Assembly: GCA_021399435.1 (NCBI GenBank)
Contig: JAJTUP010000004.1
Location: 124,001-188,000 of the forward strand
Length of the DNA stretch: 64,000 nt
Source: Diaporthe sp. PMI_573
Lineage: Eukaryota > Ascomycota > Sordariomycetes > Diaporthales > Diaporthaceae
Direction: 5' to 3'
A program made the translations under genes and the position numbers. This document shows, one piece after another, positions 12,177 through 23,668 of this stretch. How positions within the stretch are numbered: position 1 is the stretch's first letter; each line of letters begins with the position of its first letter. Below the pieces are notes generated by a model. It did not search any database, had not been told where the DNA came from, and was given only the letters and a program-made list of their open reading frames with translations.

Positions 12177-13580
12177 ATGCTGCCATCACTTCTTCTCCCC
12201 GTGGGGTCCGCCCTCCTCGCCGCCTCCTCCGCCCTCGCAGCCAAGTGTGGCAGAGGCAGTGCCTGCTCCGAGGATGAGCCCTGCTGCTCGCGTGAGTAAA
12301 CCTGCCAAGATGCCTTTTTTATCTGCCGTGGCTGACACAGACATCGGCAACCTGCAGAGTATGGCGAGTGTGGCGTCGGCGCGTACTGCCTCGGCGGCTG
12401 TGACCCTCGCTTCTCCTTCAGCCTCGACAGCTGCGTCCCAGAGCCCGTCTGCCAGTCCCGCTCCCTCTCCATGGACTCCCTCGACCGCGTCCAGTCCATC
12501 GAGAAGTACCTCGGCGACCCCTCCGAGGCCGACTGGGTCTCGTCCGGCGACCCCCTCGTCTACAAGGACAACGTCCTCCTGACCATGCCCGCCTACAAGG
12601 CCGGCACCGTCCTCGCCTCCACCGTCTACATGTGGTACGGCAACGTCAAGGCCAGGATGAAGTCCTCGCGCGGCAACGGTGTCGTCTCCGCCTTCATCCT
12701 GCTGTCCGACGTCAAGGACGAGATCGACTTCGAGTTCATCGGCGCCGACCTCGAGACCGTCCAGACAAACTACTACTACCAGGCCAACCCCGTCTGGACA
12801 AACTCGAAGAACATCACAGACCTCTCCGACACGTACCAGAACTTCCACGACTACGAGATCCAGTGGACCCCGGACCAGGTCGTCTGGCTCGTCGACGGCA
12901 AGGTCGGCCGCACCCTCAAGAAGACCGACACATGGAACGCCACCACCAACCAGTTCGACTTCCCCCAGACCCCCGCCCGCGTCCAGCTCTCCATCTGGCC
13001 CGGTGGCAACTCCACGAACTCGGAGTACACCATCGAGTGGGCCGGCGGCGCCATCGACTGGAACTCCGAGGACATCCGCAACTACGGCTACGACTTTGCC
13101 ACCTTCAGCGACATCTCCATCGAGTGCTACAACGCCACCTCGGCCCCCGGCACCAACAAGGGCAAGGGCTACTACTACAAGGACGCCGCCGGCACAAACG
13201 ACACCGTCGTCGACGGCGACAAGCCCACCGTCCTGGCCAGCCTGATGGGCACCGGCACCGACATGGAGGCCGGCGCCAGCTCCGCCTCGGCCAGCAGCTC
13301 CGCCTCGGGCGCGAACTCGGTCCCCGGCGGCACCAGCGGCACCGGCAGCGGCGTCGGCAACGTCGTCGGTAGCGACGGGAGCGGCTCCGGCTCCGGCAGC
13401 TCTGGCGGCAGCTCCACCTCGAGCAGTGCCGACTGCGCCGCCACCGGCTTCACCGTGGACTGCAACAACGACTCTGGCAGCGGCAGCAGCAGCAGCGGGG
13501 CCGCAGGTGGCAACGACAAGGTCTTCGGGGCCAGCGCTTTCGCGGCCATCGTCGCCTTTGTCTTCCTGGCCTGGCTGTAG
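12177..13580 (+). CDS. GH16 Crh-type cell-wall transglycosylase, GPI-anchored
   Basis: Two exons (12177-12291, 12358-13580) give 445 residues. A signal peptide covers about residues 1-22. A cysteine-rich N-terminal module (about 24-70, CBM18-like) follows and is completed only by the splice. The GH16 domain spans about 80-300 and contains D-E-I-D-F-E at 159-164, the E-x-D-x-E active site (nucleophile E160, acid/base E164). A Ser/Gly-rich spacer and a hydrophobic C-terminus ending F-V-F-L-A-W-L form a GPI-attachment signal. Enzymes of this family (Crh1/Utr2 type) cross-link chitin to beta-glucan in the fungal wall, so it should act outside the plasma membrane. Third codon positions are strongly C-rich, which creates a 480-codon antisense frame that is a shadow. 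Family assignment is confident; which paralogue is not. Confidence 0.95.
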
Positions 13581-15360
13581 GATGATTGCGCGCCGCCGGG
13601 GTAACCTGCGCGCGACACGACACGACACTCACGACTCTCGAGTATTTAATTCTCCCCTCCCATGCCATCATTCCCGATCACGACGCAACGCAGCCCCCTT
13701 TTCCAGCCTTTTTCTCCTTAGAATACCACTTCGTGTACGGGGCTTCCCGCCTTGTTTGATATATCATTTTTTAGTCTACCAATAGTGCGGCCCGGATACC
13801 TTCCCATCCAGGGCGTATTCACTTCTCAGAAGACTCATGGGGCAGAGGGGGGGGGGGCAAGAGGTATGGTGTCTGCCAGCAGTAATGGAGGAGGGCACGT
13901 CGATTTTACACGGCTACATGTCTGGGAAAAGGGTCATGAGCAGGGAGAAGAAGTCCAAGTAATGGCCGATGAACGGCCGCCCGCTCCTTTGAACAATATT
14001 GAGGGAACGAAGCAGTCTGCTGAGGTGGACGGGCCCACCAGGGGCCCCGCTGTACATAGAGTGAGCAGGTCTAAAAGGATACAAAGACTTGTCAATGAGC
14101 GAGTTTGACCTTAATACCAGTCTCATTCTGGTCAGTTTCTAATGAGACATGGCTGAAGTGGTGTAGTTATCGACATCTGCGTACTCGCGCCGAGTACATG
14201 CCTCGGAGGTGGTCAAGAGACCGCGATCGAGGTTTGCCGCCTGAGCATCGCTCGGCTTGCGCGGGAGCTGCCACGGTTTGTCCGCCGTCGCAGTCATGCT
14301 TGATATTGTCGCCCTCGCACCTCTATAAACTTGTTCCATGACCGCTACGGGGCAAGAGAGAAGCATCCATGTAGAGGTCTCGCTTCGCAGCCAACCAAGA
14401 ACCTTGGGAGGTCATGAATCGAAACCATGCGTGCGTTACTCAGCTCGGTATGTTATTCATATAGGATACCACATGCAACGCTGTGCCTAGATGACTTTCG
14501 GGGCCGCTTCAGAGGATAAACCAGTATTGCCATATGAGAATATCGGCTTCCGCTGCTGCTCCTGTTTCTGCATCAACCGTCAAAACGCCACGTTTACGAA
14601 CTTCCAACGGTACCCAAGTGGACCTTGAGCGGCACGAGCATACCATGCACCAAATCAACAGTCAAGTCCCAAGGACAGCGTGGCGGATATCTTGGTCCTA
14701 AAGCTGCTGATAGATCAATATGGATACAATTACTCACCCAGGTTATTGACTGAAAGAAAAGAAGGCACATATGAACGAGCGTTCACGAGTGAGACGGAAC
14801 AGAATTTTTGGACTCATAACTTTGGGTTTGGCAAAGAAGTCCCTGAAGAAGGAGCAGAGAAGCCTCAAACTTCTGAAGGATTCCGCATTACACACCACAC
14901 GAGCATAGAGTATGTACGATCAGCCACAGAAGTAGCACCTTGATGGAAACAACCCGGTTGTTACAAGTACGTGCATAGGTAGTCAGACTACATACCTCAA
15001 ATGTCAGAGATCAGGAAAGCGTGGGTGATCTGTCCCAAGACCACTCATGTATAGGTTTGTGGCTCAATCACAGCAGCGGGGAACTCAAATCTCGGCAGTA
15101 TTTCACAAAAAGAACATCTCTCGCGCAGTACTTGGCAGCCCTGGAGATCCTGCACATTGTCAAAATGAATATCCCAGACGAAATACTTACAGTATCGTAT
15201 GGCACCGGCCCCGATGACCACAATGATATCTGGAGGATTCCTGGTCTTACCACCCAGTCCAGCCGTTATATTTACATAGAATTGAAAATCCTGGGCCACA
15301 AGATGCCCCCCAACTCGCTTAGGAGCCGAATGCTTTTCATGTTTCAAACACGCGCCGTGA
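13581..15360. other. Intergenic between convergent genes; one orphan frame
   Basis: This region includes the 3' end of the Crh gene and a G run near 13849-13858. A frame open from about 14625 to the stop at 14941-14943 encodes about 105 non-repetitive residues but has no ATG near its start and no recognised motif; it may be a gene remnant. Nothing else is supported. Confidence 0.45.
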
Positions 15361-16387
15361 CTAGCCCAAAGCCAACCATCCTGTATAATCATGGACGGCA
15401 ATACCTGCGAAACTTGTGTGATTGGAGCACTCCATCTTGATGGACTGCAGCTTGGTGGAGAGCGAGGTCACGGTTGCCAGGCCCTTGAAGCTGACCTTTG
15501 CCTCGGCGCTGGCCACCGTCTCGACCGCCAAGTAGACCTGTTTCCCGGCGGCGTCGGCCGCCGTGAGCGGCTTCTCTGCCACCTCGAACAGCTCCTCGAC
15601 CGAGTTGCGGTAGGTCATGAAGGTGACCGAGTCCAGGGCGTTCAGCATCCACGAGTCCATGGCCTCCCCCGTGAGAGGGTCGGACATGGTGTCTGCCCAG
15701 AAGGGCAGGTCAGCTGCGGCGGCGATGCCGTGCGATCTGGCGAACGAGGACACGCTCGTGACGATGCTCTCCCACGCGGGGATAAATGTACCGAGCATTG
15801 ACTGCCAATCGCCCAAGGACCACAACTGTGCAACCGCCCCAGTCAGCGCCGCATCAACATCACGAGTTGTCTTCGGGTTGGGTTGGGTAGGGTGTGGCAC
15901 ATACTTCAACATCCATGTGGATGCCCGAGAATTTGGCGTTGGCCGAGGCGTTGCCCTGGTACTGGTCGATCCACTCGAGGTTGGACTGCAGGCTGGGCGT
16001 ACCACCGCCGAGGATCCACTGGGCGTTCCCCATTAGTGCCTCCACTACTATCCCGCTGGCAGTGCACTGCTGGATGAAGTTTCCAAAATATGAGTTGTCT
16101 ATGTCGGCATCGACGTGCAGGTACGCCCTCTGCAGGCCCTGTTCCTGGGCGAACGTGAAGAACTGTGACGTCTCAGCGGCATCTGTGATGAAGGTCGTGT
16201 TCCAGATCCAGGTTGCCAGGGGCGCCCTTGTTTGTGTCTCGGCCTGCCTGGATTCGGGAGTCGACGGGGCGGCCACCGGCGACGCTGCTGTTGTTGAAGA
16301 GCTGGAGGCAGACGTCCTGCGAATGCACAGAGATCTCGAGAGCGACGGCCCCATGGCGACGAGAGCGAGCGGAAGCGAGAGTTTCAT
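15361..16387 (-). CDS. Secreted protein of unknown function, TIM-barrel-like strand motifs
   Basis: Two exons on the minus strand (16387-15905, 15825-15361) give 315 residues. The start is the ATG at 16387 because it begins a signal peptide (M-K-L-S-L-P-L-A-L-V-A), although the frame is open further upstream. An S/T/P-rich linker precedes the conserved-looking core. The core has short hydrophobic strands each ending in acidic or polar residues (Y-L-H-V-D-A-D, V-V-E-A-L-M-G, G-I-H-M-D-V-E, A-A-A-D-L-P-F-W), as in barrel-type glycosidase-like folds. The intron (15826-15904, 79 bases) has a GTATGT donor, a GCTGAC branch site and a GCACAG acceptor. I do not recognise a named family, and a catalytic role is a guess. 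Confidence 0.75.
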
Positions 16388-17561
16388 CGCCGGGAAAGTT
16401 GAAGTGAGTAGCAAGGTGGGCGTGGAAGAACGAAAGAATGGCAAAAAAGATCTGGGCCAGCAGACTGGGGCCGTGAACCGGCGACCTCGAAGGAGTGGAT
16501 TTGACAGGCTACGGTGCCGTTTGCTGGAGCAGTGCAGATGGAGGCAACCAGCCTCGGAATGAAAGAGAATTGCAAAGGAGCGGCTGGGGAAGTCTAACTA
16601 GTCAGTCAAAGGACTGGCCCATGATAGTGATGGGGGTGGGTGTTGGGGCCTATATGTACAGTATGCACACTTGAGCAACCCGTAGACAAATTGCCAAGCA
16701 AGACTACATGCATTCGTCAGAGCCTTAGAACAGACAAGGAAGGGCACTGGCCGAGACATGAGCCGTAGGCGGGTGACGGGCTGGCGCGTTTACTTGTACA
16801 TGTATGTATGTACTTGCTGCGCTCTGCGAGCATTGAGATACCTCGTTGCTCAATTACAATTTAATATCCGGGGGTTGATTTTGGAACCCGCCCGGGAGTC
16901 ATGGCAGTACACACAGTATGTATGGATACATGCAAGACGCGGACTGCGACCTCAGCGGCGGTGGACTCTGCACTTGCAACTGGGGCTAATCTTCTTCTTG
17001 CTTGTGCCTGTGCTTTGAGCATTTGCATACAGGATGTCGGCCCCTCCAGCGTGACCTAGCCAAGCTGACAAGTCAAGAAGCTCATCCTGGTCCGGCCCAC
17101 AGGCGTGCGTGGACCAAATTTCAATCCGTGGCGAAGAGGCTGCCGCCCGCTCCACGTAGCACAACCAACAGCCTATCCCGAGGGGGGGAATTCCAGATTC
17201 AAGGGTCATGCGGCGCTTGCTGAGACAACCGCATCATTTGGGGGCGGGCAGTCGGGCACCCCCACAGATGCGCCGCGAAAGCTTCTGGTCCTCGAGGTTC
17301 TAGCCGCATTCACGTGGGTGCCGCGGGTATGCATTCTCACCCAGGCAAGGGATATCGAATAGAGTCGTCGTGGCTTCACGTGGGCAGCCTCGTCGGACAG
17401 TGGAAATGCAACATTGGACTACAAAGCTTGAACTTTTGTTCCGAAAAGAAACCACATATAAGCTTCGGACGGAACTGTGACCAGGGTTCAACCCGCAGTA
17501 GACGACGTTGCAGTAGGCTTAATCGTGAGCTCCCTGGCAGCCTGGGCGCTGCTAGTATACA
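16388..17561. other. Intergenic, nothing recognised
   Basis: About 1.2 kb between the secreted-protein gene, whose promoter should lie here, and the left end of a transposon. Only short frames without motifs are present. Confidence 0.5.
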
Positions 17562-17563
17562 TA

Positions 17564-17606
17564 ACGTATATTATCAGCGAGCGCCCCATATCACCGAGCG
17601 CCCCAC
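17564..17606 (+). repeat. Left 43-bp TIR of Fot1-like element 1
   Basis: Identical to the reverse complement of 19384-19426. It begins ACGTATATTATC. It contains the 10-mer GAGCGCCCCA twice, at 17579-17588 and 17596-17605, 17 bp apart, probably paired transposase-binding sites. Confidence 0.97.
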
Positions 17607-17653
17607 ACCCCTACCCCCCCCAAACAACTATCTTCAAATACACTACAATAATA

Positions 17654-19327
17654 CTAGGAACCAACTATAATTACATCAGAAACAGCTGAATCTGAGGATT
17701 CTGCAGCCTCCCAGCAAGTACGCGCATTATGGCCAGGCTTGCCACACACACTACAGCACCGAACCTTCGTACGAACCCCCCCTGCACTACTACCTTCTGG
17801 CTGTGTATCTCCTACTACCTCCCCACCCACAGCCTTCTGGGCCAGTAGATCCTGTGCATCTTGTACAGTAAGTGATCCTCCAAGCTATACGCGTGTTCTT
17901 TTAGCTCTCCGGCGCTTGCTTAGTGCCTTGTTGGCCTTGCGGAGCAAAGAAACCTCTAACCGAAGGAGAGCAACCTGGTGCATTACAGCTATAGTACCCT
18001 TAGTAAGTTGATCTACAGCAGCCAACATCAAAGTCGGAGAGCTGTTTTGATGGTTGGCAATGCGAGTCTTGATAAGTGTTGACTGCGATTCGGCTTCTTG
18101 GGGGTTATACAATATCTGGAAGACCCAAGATTGTAGAGTGCTAGGCTGTAAGGTTGAGGGTATTGGCATACGAAGCCGTATATCTAGGGTAGAAAGTACC
18201 CTCTCTGGATCGTACGGCACTAGGCCAGCCCCTGCAAAGCTACCCTGTATATTGCTCTCTGTTATAGAAGCAAAGAAGGCCTTGCGGAAGGCACAGAGGA
18301 ACTCAAGCTTGCTGACATGGTTGATTTGCATGCATACTAAGTCCTCAATCAGGCAACCGTACGCCTGTTTTAACGGCCTAAAACAGCTAATATTAAGTGG
18401 CTGGCACTTGTGAGAAGAGTGCGGAGGCATACAGAGTGTGATAATATTGTTCTGCTTACAGTAGAGCTTGAATTTGGTCGAGTGGTGGCTTTTATGGCCG
18501 TCGAGGATTAACAACTGGTATATGCCCTTTAAACGGGATTTTGTATGGTAGTCAAAGTACTTGATCCAATCTAGGCCTACTTTATTGGTAGTCCAGCCAT
18601 TGTCGGTAGTTCTAATATACTAGTCGGCTGGAATATTGCACTCAGTATACTAGTTGGCAAGGTGGTACTATATAGCGAAGATAATAAAGGGAGGGATAGC
18701 CTAGCCGAGGGCATTAACTCTCTAGATCACTGTTGCCTATTTGTAGTTGCCAGGCTGGGCTAGCTTTGCCTTGCTACGGCTATCTGAGGTTATAACTACC
18801 ATACCTGCACAGATAACACCCATTATAAACCCAGTCTCGTCAAAGTTGTAGATATTGTCATCTACAATACCATACTTAGCCTTAGTGTTCTATATAAGTG
18901 CAAACCACTTGCTAATAACCTTTAGATCCTTGTACTTGGCCCTCTAGTAGTTGTATCGATGTGTCTAGCGTATCCGGAGCTCTGGCTGGCGTTTGATAAA
19001 GCGGTATGCCCAGAGCTTGCCGACAGGGGGCGCGTCGCGTATATATAGCAGGTAGTTGGCCATATCTTCCACACCAGAGAGTCTAGGTGGAAATATACGC
19101 GCAACTAGCTTAACAATATATTGAATAATAGCTTGCTCTTTAGATTCGGTAAGCTTCTTCGAATTGGCTGTATAGTCGCGTCGTGTAGGCTTGCTAGCGC
19201 GTCGACGTCTCAGGGTTCTAGGGGCGACCCTGTAGATCTTAGCTGCAGCTCGTTTGCTTAGATTCTTATCATCCTGAAGTGCTTTGAGAGCCAAGATTAC
19301 CGAGGCTTCTTTTGACGTAGTAGGCAT
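17654..19327 (-). pseudogene. Fot1-like DDD transposase with ten in-frame TAG codons
   Basis: One uninterrupted frame of 558 codons runs from the ATG at 19327 to a terminal TAG at 17654-17656, with no frameshift but ten internal TAG codons (121, 128, 146, 197, 202, 209, 220, 226, 236, 481). The N-terminus (1-60) is a psq/CENP-B-type helix-turn-helix. The catalytic region has N-F-D-E-T-G (D163) and L-I-L-D-G-H (D276); the third acidic position, 35 residues further on, reads P-L-N (N312) where the family has D. A CCHC zinc knuckle follows (C525, C528, H533, C538). By family comparison the TAGs stand for Q or W. CAG to TAG and TGG to TAG are both CpA-to-TpA changes, one on each strand, and D312N fits the same rule; this is the signature of RIP. 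The enzyme must be inactive. Confidence 0.93.
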
Positions 19328-19383
19328 CTTGGAAGGTTGAGGAAATTTGTTGTCAAGTGCAAAGGTGACGCGTCGCGTAGAAA

Positions 19384-19426
19384 GTGGGGCGCTCGGTGAT
19401 ATGGGGCGCTCGCTGATAATATACGT
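19384..19426 (-). repeat. Right 43-bp TIR of Fot1-like element 1
   Basis: Perfect inverted copy of 17564-17606, followed by the TA target duplication at 19427-19428. Confidence 0.97.
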
Positions 19427-19428
19427 TA

Positions 19429-20076
19429 GATACGTATTTAATTACATGGGTGCTCTTAACAGTAAGTAGCACTTTATGAACAGTTCAATCCCGACATGTC
19501 CCCCGACCCGCAGTCTGTCTTCCGGCAGGAGGACCTCGGCCAATGGCAACAGCATCTGTTACCCCTGGCTAGTTGGAATTGTACATACGGGCCCCCTCAT
19601 CTTCTAGTAGACTATCTGGAAGACCACCTATCTACCCCACCGGCTTGACTGGCTTGGCATATGTCGACCATACCTAGCCGACTGCCATTCTGGTCCAAGA
19701 CGGTGCGGGGAGTGGGATCGCTGATGTCGATAGAGGCATGATGGTGTCATTGTGAACCCCCACACTGTGTAGCACCACGAGGGTTGCCGAGAAAGCCTTG
19801 GAGAACTTCGGGATGGCCGCCTGTTTTTGTATGTAGGAACAGGTAATAGTGGAGGGAGAGCAAGAAAGAAGGAAATCCTCCGCAGAACGGCGCGTTCGTA
19901 TAAGGGAGTCTTCCGCGCACAATCCGTTCTGAAGTTTGTCCTCGACAGTCACGCTGCCCGTTCTTCAGAGCCCTCAGCTTCAAGACCGATCAACACACTG
20001 CTCCTTCAGCTTCGGATCCTTTCCTGGGGTATTCTAAGAGAGAGCAGCCGGCCGAGAGGGCTTGTCCAAAACGTCA
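19429..20076. other. Intergenic, nothing recognised
   Basis: Flank between the transposon and the peptidase gene; it should include the peptidase promoter. Only short frames without motifs. Confidence 0.5.
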
Positions 20077-22516
20077 ATGACAATGCCACCTATCAAGATG
20101 TATTGGCCACTGCCTAACCTTGGCTACCTTATGGTCATCGCCGGCGCTCTCGCCTGCCAGCTAGACTTTGACAGTCCTTCTGGGGTCAACCACCTGCGCC
20201 ATACTCAGCCTGTCGTCAATGCCCGCCAGGATAGCCCACTCCCTGTCCTGTCAGAGGCCGAGAGTCTGCTGGTAAATTCCTTCGATAACACGTCAATCGA
20301 CAGCTGGTCTTATTACTACACGCACGGCTATCACATCGCAGGTAGCAACAAGACCATGGCCCAGTGGACAGCGGACCAGTGGTCGTCGTTCGGTGTGCCC
20401 TCGTCCCTGGCCGAGTACTGGACATTTCTCAACTACCCAATCTCTCAGTCAGTCTCACTGGAGCTCCCAAACGGCACCAGCTACTCGGCGGTCCTCATCG
20501 AGGAGACCTTGAGCCAGGACGAGACGACCTCGTATCCTAACAGTGTCCCCGCGTTCCATGGGCTTTCATGGAGTGGGCAGGAGTCGGCCGAGTACGTATA
20601 CGTGGGAAGAGGCCAGCAGGTGGATTTTGAACGTCTGAAGGCTCTCGGTGTCCCTCTGGAAGGCAAGATTGCCGTGTCCAAGTACGGCGGCCCTTTCCGT
20701 GGGCTCAAGGTGAAGAATGCCCAGCAAAACGGGATGAAGGCCGTCGTCATCTTCACAGACCCGGGAGATGACGGCAACGTCACAGAAGCCAACGGGTACG
20801 CACCATATCCCGCAGGCCCTGCACGGAATCCAACAAGCATACAGCGCGGCTCGGTGCAGTTCCTCTCGCAACGGCCTGGGGATCCAACCACGCCCGGGTA
20901 CCCATCCAAGCAGGACTCGCCCAGGGCTGACACCTCCGACGTCACTCCACGCATCCCGTCGGTGCCAATCTCTTGGAAAGATGCTGTGCCACTTCTTGCC
21001 GCGCTCGACGGCTTCGGAGTGCCCGGGGACCAAGTCAACCGCTCGGGCTGGGTAGGCGGCCTGAATGTCACTTACAGTACCGGCCCGGCTCCTGGCGCAT
21101 TGATCTCTCTCTCTAATGAGATGGAGGACACGGTTACTCCAATCTGGAATGCTGTTGGTGTTATCAATGGGACCGACCCAGACTATACGCTGGTAATCGG
21201 CAATCATCGAGATGTAAGCAAGACCTTACAGCTCCAATAGCTTTCTCATTTCTTGCTCTCCTTCCTTTTTTCTTCTTCTTCAGACCTGTGAACTTTAAGA
21301 AATCTCCGGGCGGTCTAGAGGATTGTATTCAAATGTGCTCAACTGATGTGCCATAGGCATGGATTGTTGGTGGCGCAGCCGACCCGAACTCGGGATCAGC
21401 AGTAATGGTTGAGCTCTCCAAGGCGTTCGGCAAGCTCTTGTCCACCGGCTGGAGACCAAGGAGAAACATTGTCCTCTGCAGCTGGGACGCTGAGGAATAC
21501 GGACTGTATGGGTCGACAGAGTGGGTCGAGGAATACGTGCCGTGGCTTGCGCAGACCAGTGTAGCCTATCTCAACATCGACGTCGGCGCTTCCGGACCTC
21601 GCCCGCGATTCTCGTCCACGCCAGAGCTGCACACCATCGTACAGGACGTCATGAAGAAGGTGTTGTGGCCGCAAGCAGGTTCAGATGAGCTCAACCGGAC
21701 CATGTACGACACCTGGTTCGACGAGACCGGCGGAAACGTCGGCGTCTTGGGCAGCGGGTCGGACTACACAGCATTCGTGCACAACGGCATCAGCTCGGTC
21801 GACGTCGGGTCGTCCGGAGGCGCAAACGATGCCGTCTATCACTATCAGTAGGTCCTCAACTCTCCGGAGCAGGATATTCAAGCGTGGCTGACATGATACT
21901 TAGTTCCAACTACGACAGTTATCACTGGATGACCGCCTACGGCGATCCAGGATTTGTCGTTCACAAGGCCATGGGGCAGTTCCTCACGCTGTTGGCTTAT
22001 CACCTTGCGGACGATCCCGTCATCCCCCTCGACCTTCCCAACTACACAACCCAGCTGCGGTCTTATCTGGCGGAGCTGCGTGCCACGATCACCGAGGCTG
22101 GCGTAGAACTGGACGTGGGCCCCCTGGCGGCTGCTATCGACACCTTCGAAGCTTCGGCCAACAAGATAGCTGCACTCGCAGCTGAGGCGACCATTACGGG
22201 CGACGATGTCCTTGTTGACCAAGTAAATTCCAAATATCGCGACTTTCAGCGTGGCTTCACCTCGCAGGGCGGCCTGCCAGATCGAAGCTTTTTTAAGCAT
22301 GTCGTATTCGCCCCAGGCGTAGACACCGGTACGGCCCAAGTAGTAGGCTCAAAGACACAACTCAGACACTTGCTGACAGATGCCACAGGGTATGCGCCGG
22401 TCACCTACCCGGGAATCACGGAGGCGGTTGACGCCGGGAATACTTCGTTGGCGTCATCGGAGCTGCAGAGGACCGTAGCAGCCGTTGAGGCAGCCGCAGC
22501 TATCTTGATCGCATGA
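20077..22516 (+). CDS. M28 family zinc metallopeptidase (glutamate carboxypeptidase-like)
   Basis: Three exons (20077-21213, 21357-21847, 21904-22516) give 746 residues. The first ATG is at 20077; ATGs at 20083 and 20098 would also keep the hydrophobic N-terminal signal or anchor. A protease-associated (PA) region lies about 150-320, then the M28B peptidase domain. Expected metal and catalytic residues are present: H377 in G-N-H-R-D, D388 in D-P-N-S-G, E425/E426 in W-D-A-E-E-Y-G, D454 in L-N-I-D-V-G and H543 in Y-H-Y-H-S-N-Y-D. H377 lies at the first splice junction and the H543 codon is itself split by intron 2, so function depends on correct splicing. The C-terminus is the transferrin-receptor-like dimerisation domain. 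It should remove C-terminal or N-terminal residues from peptides outside the cell or in the vacuole; the substrate is unknown. Confidence 0.92.
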
Positions 22517-23668
22517 TAATCCGCATTGACGAGATTGTCAGCGCGCAAATAGCCAGACCGTCTTGTGCTGGCCTGGGCCCAATCCAGGCTGTAGATCCGA
22601 TGACTTTCTTCAAAACAAGCAGTTAGATCGTATTCAAATTCAGCTCGACGGCTTTGTAATTACTATGCATTATCATGTGTTCCGACGTGTGGTGACAGGG
22701 AGCCTCTCAACTGATTGAGTGTACGCGTAGGGAAAAGAGTCTCGAGACATGGCTTATGCAAAATTCGTACACAGTATACTGCTTCCCCTTTTTGTTCTCG
22801 CGGATATACACAGCATTGGGTTCTGGATCTTGGTAAAAGGTGGCATAGCTTGAGCATGGTCTCCTCCGCCCGGCAGATCACAATGACATGTAAGTAATTG
22901 CATCAAAAGCTTATCTGCGTCACAGTGGAGCGTTCCTTCCACCACCACCCCCCCCGGGCCCGGGGCCACAGGGCCATGGAGTAACAGTACGCCAAACGTT
23001 GAACGGCACGCACTAGAAAGTCGCACGCCAGCACGCAACGCCAGGCACTCGTGCCCAGGAGCATGGCCATGACGGTCACTCTGGGAACATTACTCGGGTC
23101 GCACTTAATCCAATCTGCCCCATCCGAAGGAGAGTCGCGCAGCATGTGGTCGTCCTCGTCCAAACCCGGCCATACCTCCTTGCTACCGCTGTCCACGTCG
23201 TTGTCGCATATATAGTGAGCGGACGTCTTATTTCCAGGGCGGTTACGAGGCTGTGGACTTAATATAAAATCGAGTCATTCAGGGGATCATTGCAGGGGCG
23301 GCTGCGGAGAACTCGGGCGGATCGGAGTGGGTAGGGCTTCTTTCACGAAGCTTGTTTCCAACTAGTTTCCACCTATCACGGCACATAAACCGGGCCCAGG
23401 GTGCGGGTCGTCGACTCGTCGCACGACTCCTGTATGTCTTGTAGTGTAGCCTACATGATATCTAATTAAATAAGAAGAGAGACGGTCATGATATTTCGAT
23501 GTTCCGGTGTGAGGTCCTCCGTGACAACCGGCGACGTTCCTTCGTTTTCATACACGCATGCGTAGATAGTCATTCTTTTGATTCACCAAGAGTCTCTGGC
23601 AGATACTCTACCATCCTCCTCCAACCATACTCTTTAAAGACCCGTCTCATAGTCGTCTTTTGACCAAC
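22517..23668. other. Intergenic, nothing recognised
   Basis: About 1.15 kb between two genes on the same strand, presumably including the eqolisin promoter. No frame with motifs was seen. Confidence 0.5.

Larger units (their letters stand above)
17564..19426 (-). mobile_element. Fot1/pogo-type DNA transposon, RIP-damaged
   Basis: A complete 1,863-bp element bounded by perfect 43-bp TIRs (17564-17606 and 19384-19426) and flanked by TA on each side (17562-17563, 19427-19428), the target duplication expected for Tc1/mariner-superfamily elements. It carries one transposase gene on the minus strand. Size, TIR length and transposase type match Fot1-like elements of filamentous fungi. The ends are intact but the transposase is not, so it could move only if a related enzyme acts on it. 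Confidence 0.95.

Noticed and set aside
12186..13628. 480-codon antisense frame across the GH16 gene
   Set aside because: It is the mirror of strongly C-ending codons in the real gene; the translation is a V/G/D-rich shadow.
15871..15904. A 34-base intron in the secreted-protein gene
   Set aside because: Too short for a fungal intron; the 79-base intron with a CTGAC branch site and GCACAG acceptor gives the same phase.
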